Positions 8,229 through 18,789 of a stretch of 64,000 bases of DNA are shown here, piece by piece; position 1 is the stretch's first letter, and each line of letters begins with the position of its first letter. The translations under genes were made by a program, and so were the position numbers. The notes under the pieces were generated by a model, which searched no databases, had not been told where the DNA came from, and was given only the letters and a program-made list of their open reading frames with translations. The stretch spans positions 98,291-162,290 of the forward strand of contig CALVDQ010000003.1 in NCBI GenBank assembly GCA_944326325.1, in the 5' to 3' direction. This DNA comes from an uncultured Bacteroidales bacterium (GTDB lineage Bacteria; Bacteroidota; Bacteroidia; Bacteroidales; UBA932).

Positions 8229-9587
8229 ATGAAGATAATTATAGCAGGGGCTGGCGATGTCGGGACGCACCTCGCCAAAATGCTGAGCAACAACTCGAAC
8301 AGCATCACTGTCATAGACGAGAAGAAGGAACGTCTGATGACTCTTGCGGAATATACCGACATAATTACGGTTGAAGGGAACCCGTCCTCGATAGCCGTCC
8401 TCAAGGAAGCAGGGGTCGAGGATGCAGATCTTTTCATAGCGGTAAGTCCGAACGACTCCCAGGAAGTAAACATCGTAAGCGCAATCCTTGCAAAGCAGAT
8501 GGGAGCAAGGAAGGTCACTTCCAGGGTTGACAACGAGGAATATCTCTCTTACGAAAACAAGCTGCTGTTCACGCAGATGGGCATCGACCTGATGTTCTAC
8601 CCCGAGAAGATAGCGGCGAACGAGATAATAGAACTTCTGAAAAGGACAGCCTCGGCCGAATCCATCGACTTCGCAAGGGGAAAGCTGCAGATGGCTGTAT
8701 TCAAACTGGAGGAGGACTCCCCCATCATAGACATGAAGGTCGCGGAATTCGCCGCAGCACTACCGTCCGAGACATTGACATTCAGGGTTGTGGCCATTTC
8801 CAGGAACAACGAGACCATAATTCCCAAGATGGACACCAAGTTCAAGTACCACGACCTCGTCTTCATCATCGCCAAGAGGGAAGGAATGCCGGAGCTGATG
8901 AAATTCATCGGGAAGAGCAACATCGAGGTGAACAAGCTGATGATACTTGGAGGCGGCCCTATCGGAGAAATGGTGGCCAAGCAGCTCAGCAAGCAGATCG
9001 ACAGCATCAAGATCATAGAAATGAAGAAAGAACGCTGCATCGAGCTTTCGGAGATCCTGCCGGACAACGTAATGGTAGTCAACGGAGACGGACGTAACTC
9101 AGATACCCTTGCCGAGGAATCCATCAAGGAATATGACGCGTTCGTAGCCGTGACCAGCAGCACCGAGACCAACATCCTTACCTGCGCCGCAGCCAAGAAG
9201 CTCGGGGTCGGAAGGACCATCGCGGAGGTCGAGAACCTCGAATACATCAAGCTGGCCGAAGGGATGGGGGTCGACGCTGTCATCAACAAGAAGCTTATAA
9301 CCGCAGGCAGGATATTCAAGTTCACCCTGAGCGACAAGGTCCACTTCGTAAAATACATGAGCGGAACCAATGCCGAAATATTGGAATTCGTCGTGGCTCC
9401 GGACAGCTGGATCACCAAAGGCAAGCTCAAGGACCTGAGTTTCCCGCAGAACGCCATCATCGGGGGCGTAATAAGGGGTAACGAATCCTTTATCGCCGTA
9501 GGCGACTCGGAAATAGAAGCATACGACAGGGTGGCCGTATTCGCCTTGCCTGAAGTCGTCAAGGATGTAGACAAGTTCTTCAGATAA
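8229..9587 (+). CDS. trkA: Trk potassium uptake regulatory subunit TrkA
   Basis: Peripheral NAD-binding subunit that gates a Trk/Ktr potassium channel. At 452 residues it has the duplicated RCK layout: a first Rossmann domain starting IIIAGAGDVGTHLA, a TrkA-C domain to about residue 215, then a second Rossmann domain (MILGGGPIGEMVA near 237) and a second TrkA-C domain. No trkH channel gene follows; the next gene is an ABC-F protein behind a likely terminator, so the membrane partner must be encoded elsewhere. A TATTTTTG box at 8184-8191 may give it its own promoter. Confidence 0.95.
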   Translation: MKIIIAGAGDVGTHLAKMLSNNSNSITVIDEKKERLMTLAEYTDIITVEGNPSSIAVLKEAGVEDADLFIAVSPNDSQEVNIVSAILAKQMGARKVTSRVDNEEYLSYENKLLFTQMGIDLMFYPEKIAANEIIELLKRTASAESIDFARGKLQMAVFKLEEDSPIIDMKVAEFAAALPSETLTFRVVAISRNNETIIPKMDTKFKYHDLVFIIAKREGMPELMKFIGKSNIEVNKLMILGGGPIGEMVAKQLSKQIDSIKIIEMKKERCIELSEILPDNVMVVNGDGRNSDTLAEESIKEYDAFVAVTSSTETNILTCAAAKKLGVGRTIAEVENLEYIKLAEGMGVDAVINKKLITAGRIFKFTLSDKVHFVKYMSGTNAEILEFVVAPDSWITKGKLKDLSFPQNAIIGGVIRGNESFIAVGDSEIEAYDRVAVFALPEVVKDVDKFFR

Positions 9588-9590
9588 CGG

Positions 9591-9619
9591 TCCGCACAAC
9601 GGCGGTGTGGAAGTTTTTT
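9591..9619 (+). terminator. Probable terminator after trkA
   Basis: TCCGCAC pairs with GTGTGGA (one G-U wobble) and is followed by TTTTTT at 9614-9619, just after the trkA stop. Confidence 0.45.
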
Positions 9620-9641
9620 CCCGACAATCAAAATCATACTT

Positions 9642-11516
<1,875 letters not shown>

Positions 11517-11554
11517 TGTTCCGCGGAGACGGTATGTCAGACGGACATTGCATC

Positions 11555-12844
11555 TCACCCGTTATAACGTCTCGCCGCAGCCCACATCATGACATTTGCC
11601 GGGGCCTTCTTTTCCTCCAGCAATTCCTTCATCTTCGCCATATACGGATCCACATGAGAATAGAACATCATATACCCTTCGCACAATGCACTCAGCCCCG
11701 TCTCCCCTGACTCTGTCCTGTTGAACCGGTGTTTAGGGCATTCCCCGTGGCAGGCGAAGAAATATTTGCACCTGCGGCATTTCGTAGGCAGGCCGTTCCT
11801 CTTGTCGATACCGAACCTGGACTGCGTGGTCGAGCCCATGAGTTCACGCAGGGACGTCTCGAAGATATTGCCCACCTTATACTGCGGATAAACGAAGTGG
11901 TCGCACGAATACAGGTCACCGTTGTGCTCGACGATGGAGTTGCCTCCGCAGGTCTCGGCATACGCGCACGTACCAGGCTGGACTCCGCACCAGTTGGCAA
12001 GGGTGCAGTCGAAAAGATTCACGAAATACCTGCCTACGTCATGCAGTACCCAATAGTCGAAGATGTCGGACATGAATTTCCCGAATCCGCGTGCCGTGAC
12101 AGACCACGGGGAGATTTTCGCGCCTTCCGTGGACGGGTCGACTATGTAGGGACGCATGCCCTTGTTGGGCTTTCCGGACTTGTCCAGTGGATATTTCACG
12201 TGTTCCAACACCGGCATGAACTGCATGAAACGCGTCCCGAGCTGCTTGAGGAACATATAGACCTCCAGACCGCGGCCTTCGCTCGCCTTGTTGACGGTGG
12301 TCATGGTATTGTATTCCACACCGTACCGGTACATGGTTTCGATACCTCGCATCACTTTTCCGAATGTCGGGGCACCGCCCTTGTCTTTCCTGTATTTGTC
12401 GTGGATATCTTCAGGTCCGTCTATGGAGACACCCACGAGGAAGTCGTTATCCTTGAAGAAAGAGGCGAAATCAGGCGTCACAAGAGTCCCGTTGGTCTGG
12501 ATGGTATTGTGTATAAGCTTGTCCCCGCAGTATTTCTGCTGCAGTTCCACCGCTTTCCGGTAGAAGTCGAGACCGAGGATGAGGGGTTCTCCTCCATGCC
12601 AGTTGAAAGTGACTTCCTGCACGTCATTGGCATCTATATATTCCTTGACGCACTGTTCCAGCATCCCGTATGTCATCCTTGGCTCCTTCCCGCCATATAT
12701 CTCCGCCTTGTCGAGATAGTAACAATAATGACAGTCCAGATTGCACAGCGATCCGGCAGGCTTTATCATGATATTGAACTGCATAGGGCCTGTCAGCCTT
12801 ATAGCGTCCCCCAATGTGATGGTATCCTTGAATGAATTTGCCAT
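11555..12844 (-). CDS. Anaerobic sulfatase-maturating enzyme-type radical SAM protein (SPASM)
   Basis: A 429-residue radical SAM enzyme. The N-terminal cluster motif is C34-x3-C38-x2-C41 (CNLDCHYC), followed by FNWHGGEP and SIDGPEDIHD segments. The C-terminal half carries the cysteine-rich SPASM region (CRRCKYFFACHGECPKHRF) that binds auxiliary clusters. This architecture fits anSME, which converts an active-site Cys or Ser of sulfatases to formylglycine and lets Bacteroidales use sulfated host glycans. No sulfatase gene is adjacent, so it would act in trans. Other peptide-modifying SPASM enzymes remain possible. Confidence 0.85.
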   Translation of the reverse strand: MANSFKDTITLGDAIRLTGPMQFNIMIKPAGSLCNLDCHYCYYLDKAEIYGGKEPRMTYGMLEQCVKEYIDANDVQEVTFNWHGGEPLILGLDFYRKAVELQQKYCGDKLIHNTIQTNGTLVTPDFASFFKDNDFLVGVSIDGPEDIHDKYRKDKGGAPTFGKVMRGIETMYRYGVEYNTMTTVNKASEGRGLEVYMFLKQLGTRFMQFMPVLEHVKYPLDKSGKPNKGMRPYIVDPSTEGAKISPWSVTARGFGKFMSDIFDYWVLHDVGRYFVNLFDCTLANWCGVQPGTCAYAETCGGNSIVEHNGDLYSCDHFVYPQYKVGNIFETSLRELMGSTTQSRFGIDKRNGLPTKCRRCKYFFACHGECPKHRFNRTESGETGLSALCEGYMMFYSHVDPYMAKMKELLEEKKAPANVMMWAAARRYNG

Positions 12845-12936
12845 TGTACTTTTCCGTAAATTCCTGTAAATATACTAAAAATTCAAACAGTTTTTCCAGA
12901 CATGTATCCGGCCGGACCGGATATGAGAAAAATTAC

Positions 12937-12949
12937 TGACATTTTGTCA
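12937..12949. promoter_or_regulatory. Short inverted repeat upstream of ferritin
   Basis: TGACA-TTT-TGTCA is a perfect 5-bp inverted repeat in the 265-bp gap between the divergent radical SAM and ferritin genes. It could be an operator; no specific regulator is recognised, and no clear TAnnTTTG box was found for ferritin. Confidence 0.2.
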
Positions 12950-13109
12950 ACCCGGCTATCCGCGGCACTGATATTGTGACTGTCAGTCTCCGGTTTCAAC
13001 CGGAAAAACAGATTTAAAAATAAACTGCAAGCCGGGCGCAGAGACAGAATGGATTCTGGCTATGCCGAGGCGCAGCGTGATTGTAAACGAAGTTTAAAAT
13101 ACAAAAGCT

Positions 13110-13589
13110 ATGATTACAGAAAATTTACAGAAAGCCATCAACGATCAGATCACCGCAGAACTCTGGTCTTCGAATCTTTACCTTCAGATGTCATTCTATA
13201 TGGAGAAAGAAGGATGGACCGGTGCCGCACACTGGCTTGCAAAACAGGCCGAGGAAGAAAGGGAGCACGCTACGGATATGGCCCGCTACATCATCAAGAG
13301 AGGCGGAGAAGCCAAGGTCTCTATGATTGACGTTGTCCCTGAAGGCTGGGGCAGCTACCTTGAAGTATTCGAGAACGTCTACAAGCATGAATGCCATGTT
13401 TCGGAACTGATAGACAGCCTCGTCAACGTAGCTTCCGCCGAAAAAGACAAGGCTACCCAGGATTTCCTGTGGGGCTATGTCCGCGAGCAGGTAGAAGAAG
13501 AGGCTACCGCTGCAGGAATCGTAGACAAGATCAGGAAAGCGGGCGAATCAGGGTTGTTCTACCTCGATGCAGAACTTGCAAAGAGATAA
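13110..13589 (+). CDS. ftnA: Non-heme ferritin
   Basis: Iron-storage protein of 159 residues forming 24-subunit cages that oxidise Fe(II) and store ferric mineral. Ferroxidase-centre residues are visible in helix A (E17 in AELWSSNLY), helix B (E50 and H53 in EEREHATD) and later (E94 and further glutamates in the QVEEEATA helix). Length and pattern match Bacteroides FtnA. It stands alone with its own strong terminator and converges with a ferredoxin gene. Iron- or oxygen-dependent control is likely by analogy, but no known operator is seen. Confidence 0.95.
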   Translation: MITENLQKAINDQITAELWSSNLYLQMSFYMEKEGWTGAAHWLAKQAEEEREHATDMARYIIKRGGEAKVSMIDVVPEGWGSYLEVFENVYKHECHVSELIDSLVNVASAEKDKATQDFLWGYVREQVEEEATAAGIVDKIRKAGESGLFYLDAELAKR

Positions 13590-13608
13590 CAGCGGCCAGC
13601 TGTAATTT

Positions 13609-13648
13609 AAAAAGCGGCGATCCGGAAGTTCCGGGTCACCGCTTTTTT
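13609..13648 (+). terminator. Ferritin terminator
   Basis: AAAAAGCGG pairs with CCGCTTTTT around an inner ATCCGGAA/TTCCGGGT stem, followed by T6. The A-tract on the 5' side makes it potentially bidirectional, serving the convergent ferredoxin too. Confidence 0.85.
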
Positions 13649-13727
13649 CTTGTGCGTGTGTTCTATAAAACCGCAGTACCGTTCCAGGCTCTGCGACAGT
13701 CCGTCGCTCCTGCCGGGACAGACCGGA

Positions 13728-13898
13728 TTATTCTGCAGGAGAAATCGCTCCCATAGGGCAGGCATCAGCGCAAGTCCCGCAGTCAACACAAAGCGCCGGG
13801 TCAATCTTGTAGATATCGCCTTCGCTGATAGCACCTGACGGGCACTCTGAAAGGCAGGTGCCGCAAGCTACGCAGTCATCTGAAATTTTGTAAGCCAT
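13728..13898 (-). CDS. 2[4Fe-4S] ferredoxin
   Basis: A 56-residue clostridial-type ferredoxin, a low-potential electron carrier for anaerobic enzymes such as pyruvate:ferredoxin oxidoreductase. Two CxxCxxCxxxCP motifs are complete: C9-x2-C12-x2-C15-x3-C19-P and C37-x2-C40-x2-C43-x3-C47-P. The protein starts MAYKISDDCVACGTC and ends AISPAE. A consensus promoter lies 50 bp upstream, so the gene is monocistronic and probably well expressed. It converges with ferritin. Confidence 0.95.
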   Translation of the reverse strand: MAYKISDDCVACGTCLSECPSGAISEGDIYKIDPALCVDCGTCADACPMGAISPAE

Positions 13899-13947
13899 AA
13901 TTGTATCCTTTTAAATTGTTAGTGTTTTCTTTTTCGAGAACAAGCTA

Positions 13948-13978
13948 CAAATTTATCCTATAATTTTGAAAATTCAAA
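13948..13978 (-). promoter_or_regulatory. Ferredoxin promoter (-33/-7)
   Basis: TTTG at 13978-13975, a 19-bp spacer and TAAATTTG at 13955-13948 form one of the best Bacteroidota promoters in the window. Confidence 0.8.
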
Positions 13979-14027
13979 TTTTTTTCGAAGTTAGCCGCAT
14001 TACCGGCCACGGTATCAGGGAGCAGAC

Positions 14028-14058
14028 TTGCATTGCTCTCGGCTTCTTTATATCTTTG
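14028..14058 (+). promoter_or_regulatory. Promoter of the DUF1573-exporter pair
   Basis: TTG at 14028, a 20-bp spacer and TATCTTTG at 14051-14058, 25 bp before the ATG at 14083. Confidence 0.7.
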
Positions 14059-14082
14059 CTGTTTCTGAAAAACAGATGAATC

Positions 14083-15264
14083 ATGAAACGTCAGACATTG
14101 CCATATTCACTTATAGCGGCCGGACTCATGGCGACTTCCTGCCTGTGCTCCGGAGCAGGCGGAAGACAGGCCCCCGCGGCACCGGAAAGCCTTGAAACTG
14201 CCGGAACCGCAACTGCCGGCCATACGGAGGCCCCTGCCCCCCAGTCCCGGGAAAAGATCGGCGAAATTGTGGAATTCGACAAGACAATCCACAATTTCGG
14301 AGACGTAATGCTCAGTGACGGACCTCTGAGCTGTACATTTACCATGAAGAACATCAGCGACAAGCCGGTAGTAATCTACAATGTAGTGACTTCCTGCGGA
14401 TGTACCGATGTCAAATGGACCAGGGAACCGGTGTTGCCGGGAAAGACCGGGACTATTTCTACAGTCTACACAAATGACGAAGGCCCTTACCCGTTCGACA
14501 AGAGCCTGACGGCATACATTTCCGGGGTGGGAAAGCCGGTCATCCTGCGAATAAGGGGAATAGCACACGACAGGCAGCTCAGCCTCGAGGAACTGTACCC
14601 GGAGCGGCTTTTGTCCGTCGGGGTCAAGAGCATGGAGCTCAAGTGCGGGAACCTGGAACAGGGAGGCTCGCGCAGCGACGAGACCGGTATCGCGAACATG
14701 TCCGGATCGCCTGTCATGGTGACATTCACCAATGTCACTCCCGGGCTGAGCCTCAACGTCAGTCCAAACCCAGTACCGGCCAGAGGAGTAGCTTCCCTCC
14801 GCTTTACCGTTACCGCACAGGAAGGGGTATGGGGGAAGAACCTCTATTACGCCACGCCTGTAATCGACGGCAAGGAGGCCGGACGGCAGTTCTCCGTATA
14901 CGCTTTCACCAGGGCGGATTTCAGCCGCCTCTCTCCGGAAGAGAGGGCTGCCGGAGCAAGACCCGTATTCGGCACCAACACCTGCACTGCAGGCAAACTG
15001 AAAAAAGGCGAGAAAGCCGTTGCTGAATTCAGGTTCACCAACGCCGGAAAAGAGGATTTCATGATCTACAAGGCTGACATCGACTGGCCTGGAGCATCAG
15101 CCGTCCTGCCGGGAAAAACAGGTTCAGGATATGAGGGCACGGTTAAAGTGACAGTGGATACCTCCGGTATGCCCGAAGGCGAAATGCTCGTCACGGCGAC
15201 CCTGACCACCAACTCTCCGGCCCGGCCAATCGTAAATCTGTTCATCACAGGCTGGATCGAATAG
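14083..15264 (+). CDS. DUF1573 lipoprotein, two or three Ig-like repeats
   Basis: Exported lipoprotein of 393 residues. The signal peptide ends in a lipobox-like LMATSC at residues 15-20. A proline/alanine-rich spacer leads to DUF1573 Ig-like modules. The first carries the family segment FDKTIHNFGDV and the TSCGCTDVKW motif; further modules follow near residues 190-270 and 300-393. DUF1573 proteins are widespread in Bacteroidota and their function is unknown. The next gene begins 3 bp after the stop, so it is co-transcribed with a metal-exporter-like protein, which hints at an envelope or metal-related role (inference). Confidence 0.85.
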   Translation: MKRQTLPYSLIAAGLMATSCLCSGAGGRQAPAAPESLETAGTATAGHTEAPAPQSREKIGEIVEFDKTIHNFGDVMLSDGPLSCTFTMKNISDKPVVIYNVVTSCGCTDVKWTREPVLPGKTGTISTVYTNDEGPYPFDKSLTAYISGVGKPVILRIRGIAHDRQLSLEELYPERLLSVGVKSMELKCGNLEQGGSRSDETGIANMSGSPVMVTFTNVTPGLSLNVSPNPVPARGVASLRFTVTAQEGVWGKNLYYATPVIDGKEAGRQFSVYAFTRADFSRLSPEERAAGARPVFGTNTCTAGKLKKGEKAVAEFRFTNAGKEDFMIYKADIDWPGASAVLPGKTGSGYEGTVKVTVDTSGMPEGEMLVTATLTTNSPARPIVNLFITGWIE

Positions 15265-15267
15265 GCC

Positions 15268-16332
15268 ATGCTGCATCTGCTGCTTGACATCTTCCGGAAT
15301 TCGGTACTTATTACCGGGCTTGTCATCGTAATGATGATGCTGATAGAATCCCTGGACCTGGAATCGAAAGGCTCGTTTTTCGCGGGCCTGAGGAAGTCGC
15401 ATACCGGACAGATAGTCTTTTCAGCCCTGCTCGGGCTGATACCGGGCTGCATAGGCGGCTTTGCCTCCGTGTCGCTCTATACCGGAGGCATACTGAGTTT
15501 CGGGGCACTTGCAGCCATGATGATAGCCTCGTGCGGGGACGAAGCCTTCATGATAATCGCCATGACCCCGGACAAGGCCATACCGCTTTTCATCCTTCTT
15601 TTTGTCATTGCCGTCGTATGCGGCCATGTAACAGACATGGTCATGAAAAAGGCTGGTATCAGGGATTTCAGGAACGGAGGCATAGGCAAGCCGCAGGCCT
15701 GCCATGTCCATAACCATACACATGGCTGCGGAAGCTCCTCAAAAAGCCTTACATGGAAGAGGACGGTCATGTTCGCAGGAGTGATAATATTCATTGCAGC
15801 CCTCGTATCGGGAATACTTGACCATGACCACGCCACGATTCCCGGAGAGTCCCGGACTGCGGTCAACTTCCTCAGCGAAAAATGGATGCAGTATCTCTTC
15901 GCTGCATTCGGCGTCATTGTGCTCGTATTTCTGGTCTTCGCTTCTGACCATTTCGTGGACGAACATCTGTGGCACCATATTGTGAAGAGGCACCTCCCTG
16001 TCATCTTCTGCTGGACTGCCGGCATCCTGCTTCTCGTGGAACTCGGGCTCAGGCAGCTGGACATCGACAGTTGGATAAGCGACAACACGGCTCTGATGAT
16101 ACTTCTCGCTGCGGCCGTAGGGCTCATACCGGAATCCGGGCCGCACCTTATCTTCGTCACACTGTACGCCAGCGGGATCGTCCCGATGCCGGTGCTTCTC
16201 GCGAGCTGCATATCCCAGGACGGACATTCCTCCCTGCCGCTTCTTGCCGAGGACAAAAAGAGCTTCGCCGCAGCGAAGCTCCTGAATTTTGCCATAGCTC
16301 TTATAGCCGGATATACGGCCATGCTGCTTTAG
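15268..16332 (+). CDS. Putative 10-TM heavy-metal/manganese exporter (ArsP_2-like)
   Basis: A 354-residue polytopic membrane protein with about ten helices in two halves. Each half has a similar motif: LIPGCIGGFASVSLYTGG near residue 53 and LIPESGPHLIFVTLYASG near residue 290. The central loop is rich in His and Cys (CHVHNHTHGCG near residue 150), a likely metal-binding stretch. This matches the 'putative, 10TM heavy-metal exporter' family, often labelled putative manganese transporter. Substrate is not established. It is translationally close to the DUF1573 gene and converges with the PCMD gene after only 2 bp. Confidence 0.8.
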   Translation: MLHLLLDIFRNSVLITGLVIVMMMLIESLDLESKGSFFAGLRKSHTGQIVFSALLGLIPGCIGGFASVSLYTGGILSFGALAAMMIASCGDEAFMIIAMTPDKAIPLFILLFVIAVVCGHVTDMVMKKAGIRDFRNGGIGKPQACHVHNHTHGCGSSSKSLTWKRTVMFAGVIIFIAALVSGILDHDHATIPGESRTAVNFLSEKWMQYLFAAFGVIVLVFLVFASDHFVDEHLWHHIVKRHLPVIFCWTAGILLLVELGLRQLDIDSWISDNTALMILLAAAVGLIPESGPHLIFVTLYASGIVPMPVLLASCISQDGHSSLPLLAEDKKSFAAAKLLNFAIALIAGYTAMLL

Positions 16333-16334
16333 CA

Positions 16335-17918
16335 TCATTGTCCGCTGTCGGACAATTTGTCGTACAGCAGCTCGAACTCATCCACAAGAAGGACACTTCC
16401 CTCCCCTCCGGTGAAATAGTCCCCGTATTTGCTGGCACATACCGTGATGACAATATATTTCGGTGTCCGTGTCAGGTCGCGGTACTCGAGAGGGACGGTA
16501 AATTCCTCGTAGCCCGGCATGTCGCTTGTCACTTCCGGCTCGAATTTTCCGTATGCAAGGACATAGTCTGCGTCGAAATCGACGAATGTCCCTTCGCTGG
16601 TATTGATCGTAAACGGCTTATCCCAGTCCGTAAGCAATATCTGGATCTGGCAGGTGTCCAGCCTTCCGAGCAGATCCGAATGGGCGTTATCAGTCTTGCT
16701 GATAAGTTCAGGCTGGTATTTGTACCACCCCCTCAAGGCCGTCGGACGCAACTGGAACTCGACTCCCCAGTCAAGATATGCCCCGGAAATACCCACCAGG
16801 TCTCCGAATTTCCCGGTATAGATATTTCCTGCGGCAAGTTTGCTGAACACGACATGGGTCTGAAGCCTTGCCGCACGTTTTCCGTCCCCTGCCACAGCGA
16901 CATCTTCTTCTTCCGGTGTGGTAGGATTCACTCCGACTATGGATGAACCGGGGTTGGCGGAATCCCATATCCGATATTCCTGGCTAAGGTTCGGATACCA
17001 GACATTGCCGTCTTTGTACCAGTCATCGAAAGTCATGTTATGCAGCTGGATCTCGGCCCCTGTGGTAATGGTTACAGGGGCGGACCGGTAATCACCGGAA
17101 TATGCCGCAATCTCGTAGACTGTCTCCGGTTTCAGGCCGCCGACATACGCGGATATGGTTCCTCCGGAGACAACCAGATCAGCATCGGCGACCTCGGTCC
17201 AGTCCTCCGCCGCCGATGTCCGGTACCTGAACCCGACCTCGGTATCCGGAGCTGCGCTCCCCTCCAGCCACATCACCCTCGTCCCGGCCGCTGCGGAATT
17301 CACACTGGCCAGGATATCCGTAGTCTCGACGGAAAGGGTCCATTCCTCCGTGAAGTCATGATACCGCACCTCCACGGTCCTGTCGGTCTCGAAGGAAGTT
17401 ATCTCCCCCATCTCCGGACTGTATGAAGTTATATCCTCCGGTCCGAGCTTCATTTCCAGTATCCTGATGTTGCCCAGATCCGTACCTTCGGGCACCTTCG
17501 CCACGGCCGTGTGATTCACGGGATCTATCTCGGATGCACCGATCTGGCCCTCGACAGTGAATTCCCTCAGGATAGTCTGCTCGGCACTGATGGTCCATTC
17601 GTAGGTCTGGTACAGGTCAAGACTGACCTTGAGATCCGACCTCATGTCGAATACCCCTGGAAAGACAACGTCCGAAGTAGCGCCGTCCGTGTACACGACT
17701 TCTGAAATGACGACGCTCCTTATGTCAGTGGCCTCGTCAAGATGGATGACGGCCGTCCTGTCCGCAGCATTTATATCCGATGCGCTGCAGGTGAATCCTT
17801 CCCCCGAAATGGAAGTTATGGAAAGTTCCACTACAGGATAAGGTATGTCGTTACGTATACATGCCTGTACGGCAAGTACCGCAAGAAAAAGGATATTCCT
17901 CCCGATAAATTTTCTCAT
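16335..17918 (-). CDS. PCMD-domain surface lipoprotein
   Basis: A 527-residue exported protein with signal peptide and lipobox-like VQAC near residue 20. The N-terminal ~210 residues contain two bacterial-Ig-like repeats (EWTISAEQTILREF, EEWTLSVETT). An FN3-like segment follows (near 215-285), then the C-terminal PCMD (putative carbohydrate metabolism) domain with FDDWYKDGNVWYPN and LLVDEFELLYD. Such proteins are surface or periplasmic glycan-associated factors of unknown activity. It is the last gene of a three-gene operon behind two related outer-membrane barrels (18-bp gap). Confidence 0.82.
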   Translation of the reverse strand: MRKFIGRNILFLAVLAVQACIRNDIPYPVVELSITSISGEGFTCSASDINAADRTAVIHLDEATDIRSVVISEVVYTDGATSDVVFPGVFDMRSDLKVSLDLYQTYEWTISAEQTILREFTVEGQIGASEIDPVNHTAVAKVPEGTDLGNIRILEMKLGPEDITSYSPEMGEITSFETDRTVEVRYHDFTEEWTLSVETTDILASVNSAAAGTRVMWLEGSAAPDTEVGFRYRTSAAEDWTEVADADLVVSGGTISAYVGGLKPETVYEIAAYSGDYRSAPVTITTGAEIQLHNMTFDDWYKDGNVWYPNLSQEYRIWDSANPGSSIVGVNPTTPEEEDVAVAGDGKRAARLQTHVVFSKLAAGNIYTGKFGDLVGISGAYLDWGVEFQLRPTALRGWYKYQPELISKTDNAHSDLLGRLDTCQIQILLTDWDKPFTINTSEGTFVDFDADYVLAYGKFEPEVTSDMPGYEEFTVPLEYRDLTRTPKYIVITVCASKYGDYFTGGEGSVLLVDEFELLYDKLSDSGQ

Positions 17919-17935
17919 GTTCCTTCCGAATTATT

Positions 17936-18781
17936 TTAGAGATGGACGTTGAAACCTATACCGATGTCAAGCAGGTTCAGTTTCCAGTTCATGCTCGTGG
18001 CAGTACGCCCCCCGGTATAGATCCCGGCTGCATCATGCTGGCGTATCTTGTTGTACGATATTCCTCCAAGGCCGAAGGACAGGTTGCAGCACAGTTTCGG
18101 CATGATATACACCGATACCCCCGCGCTGATGCCGAGTCGTGCCTGATAGTTGTTCGTATGCGTGGTGTTCGGTCCTGAGGAAGTATTGTAGGAAAACATC
18201 GAGTTCCCTGTCTTGTACGCAAGCTCAAGTTCAGCGAACAGGCCGAAGACTCCTTTCGGATCCACCCCGGCATAAGACCTCAGGAACACGCCCATGGTCG
18301 TCACCTGGCTCCTTAGCAATATGTCCGAGAGGGAAAGGTCCAGGTCGTCCGTCCCCAGATCCAGAGACACGTTGCCGAGATTGCCGTCCACCTTGGAATA
18401 GCCGAACCTCGTCCCGACACAAATATTGTCAGTGAAGAAATAGCCGACAGACGGATTCACAGTGATCACGCTGCCCTTGAAGTCGAGCCCGTCTATCATC
18501 AGCATCAGGTTCGTGTCATCGCTCGACAAGGTCCCGTAGGATACGTCAAGGCCTATTGCTATCTCGTTCTTATAGACATAAGTGATATCATTTATGCCCC
18601 TGTCTATCCTTTTCGAGACAGGCAGGAACTTGTCCTTGATATGCAGCCCGGCCAATGCGGAGTCCTCCGCCGCAAACAGGGAATCGGCAGCAGGCAGGAA
18701 GATACTGTCTGTACCGTTCCATGCGAACGACTGCCCGGCGGCTGCCAGGGCCAGAAAAATAGATATGATGAATTTTCTCAT
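17936..18781 (-). CDS. Outer-membrane beta-barrel protein, PCMD operon (second)
   Basis: A 281-residue protein with a signal peptide (cleavage near QSFA) and alternating hydrophobic strands. It ends in an aromatic/hydrophobic strand (LLDIGIGFNVHL) as expected for a barrel inserted by BamA. It shares layout with the upstream gene product: an FVPxS/FVPKG segment, a 'P(S/M)xGY' strand, 'VGxxFGYS', and a closing 'NFKINLLSIGLGL/NWKLNLLDIGIGF' strand. The two are probably paralogues. Function is unknown. Spacing is 8 bp from the gene above and 17 bp to the PCMD gene. Confidence 0.7.
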   Translation of the reverse strand: MRKFIISIFLALAAAGQSFAWNGTDSIFLPAADSLFAAEDSALAGLHIKDKFLPVSKRIDRGINDITYVYKNEIAIGLDVSYGTLSSDDTNLMLMIDGLDFKGSVITVNPSVGYFFTDNICVGTRFGYSKVDGNLGNVSLDLGTDDLDLSLSDILLRSQVTTMGVFLRSYAGVDPKGVFGLFAELELAYKTGNSMFSYNTSSGPNTTHTNNYQARLGISAGVSVYIMPKLCCNLSFGLGGISYNKIRQHDAAGIYTGGRTATSMNWKLNLLDIGIGFNVHL

Positions 18782-18789
18782 AACCGTGT

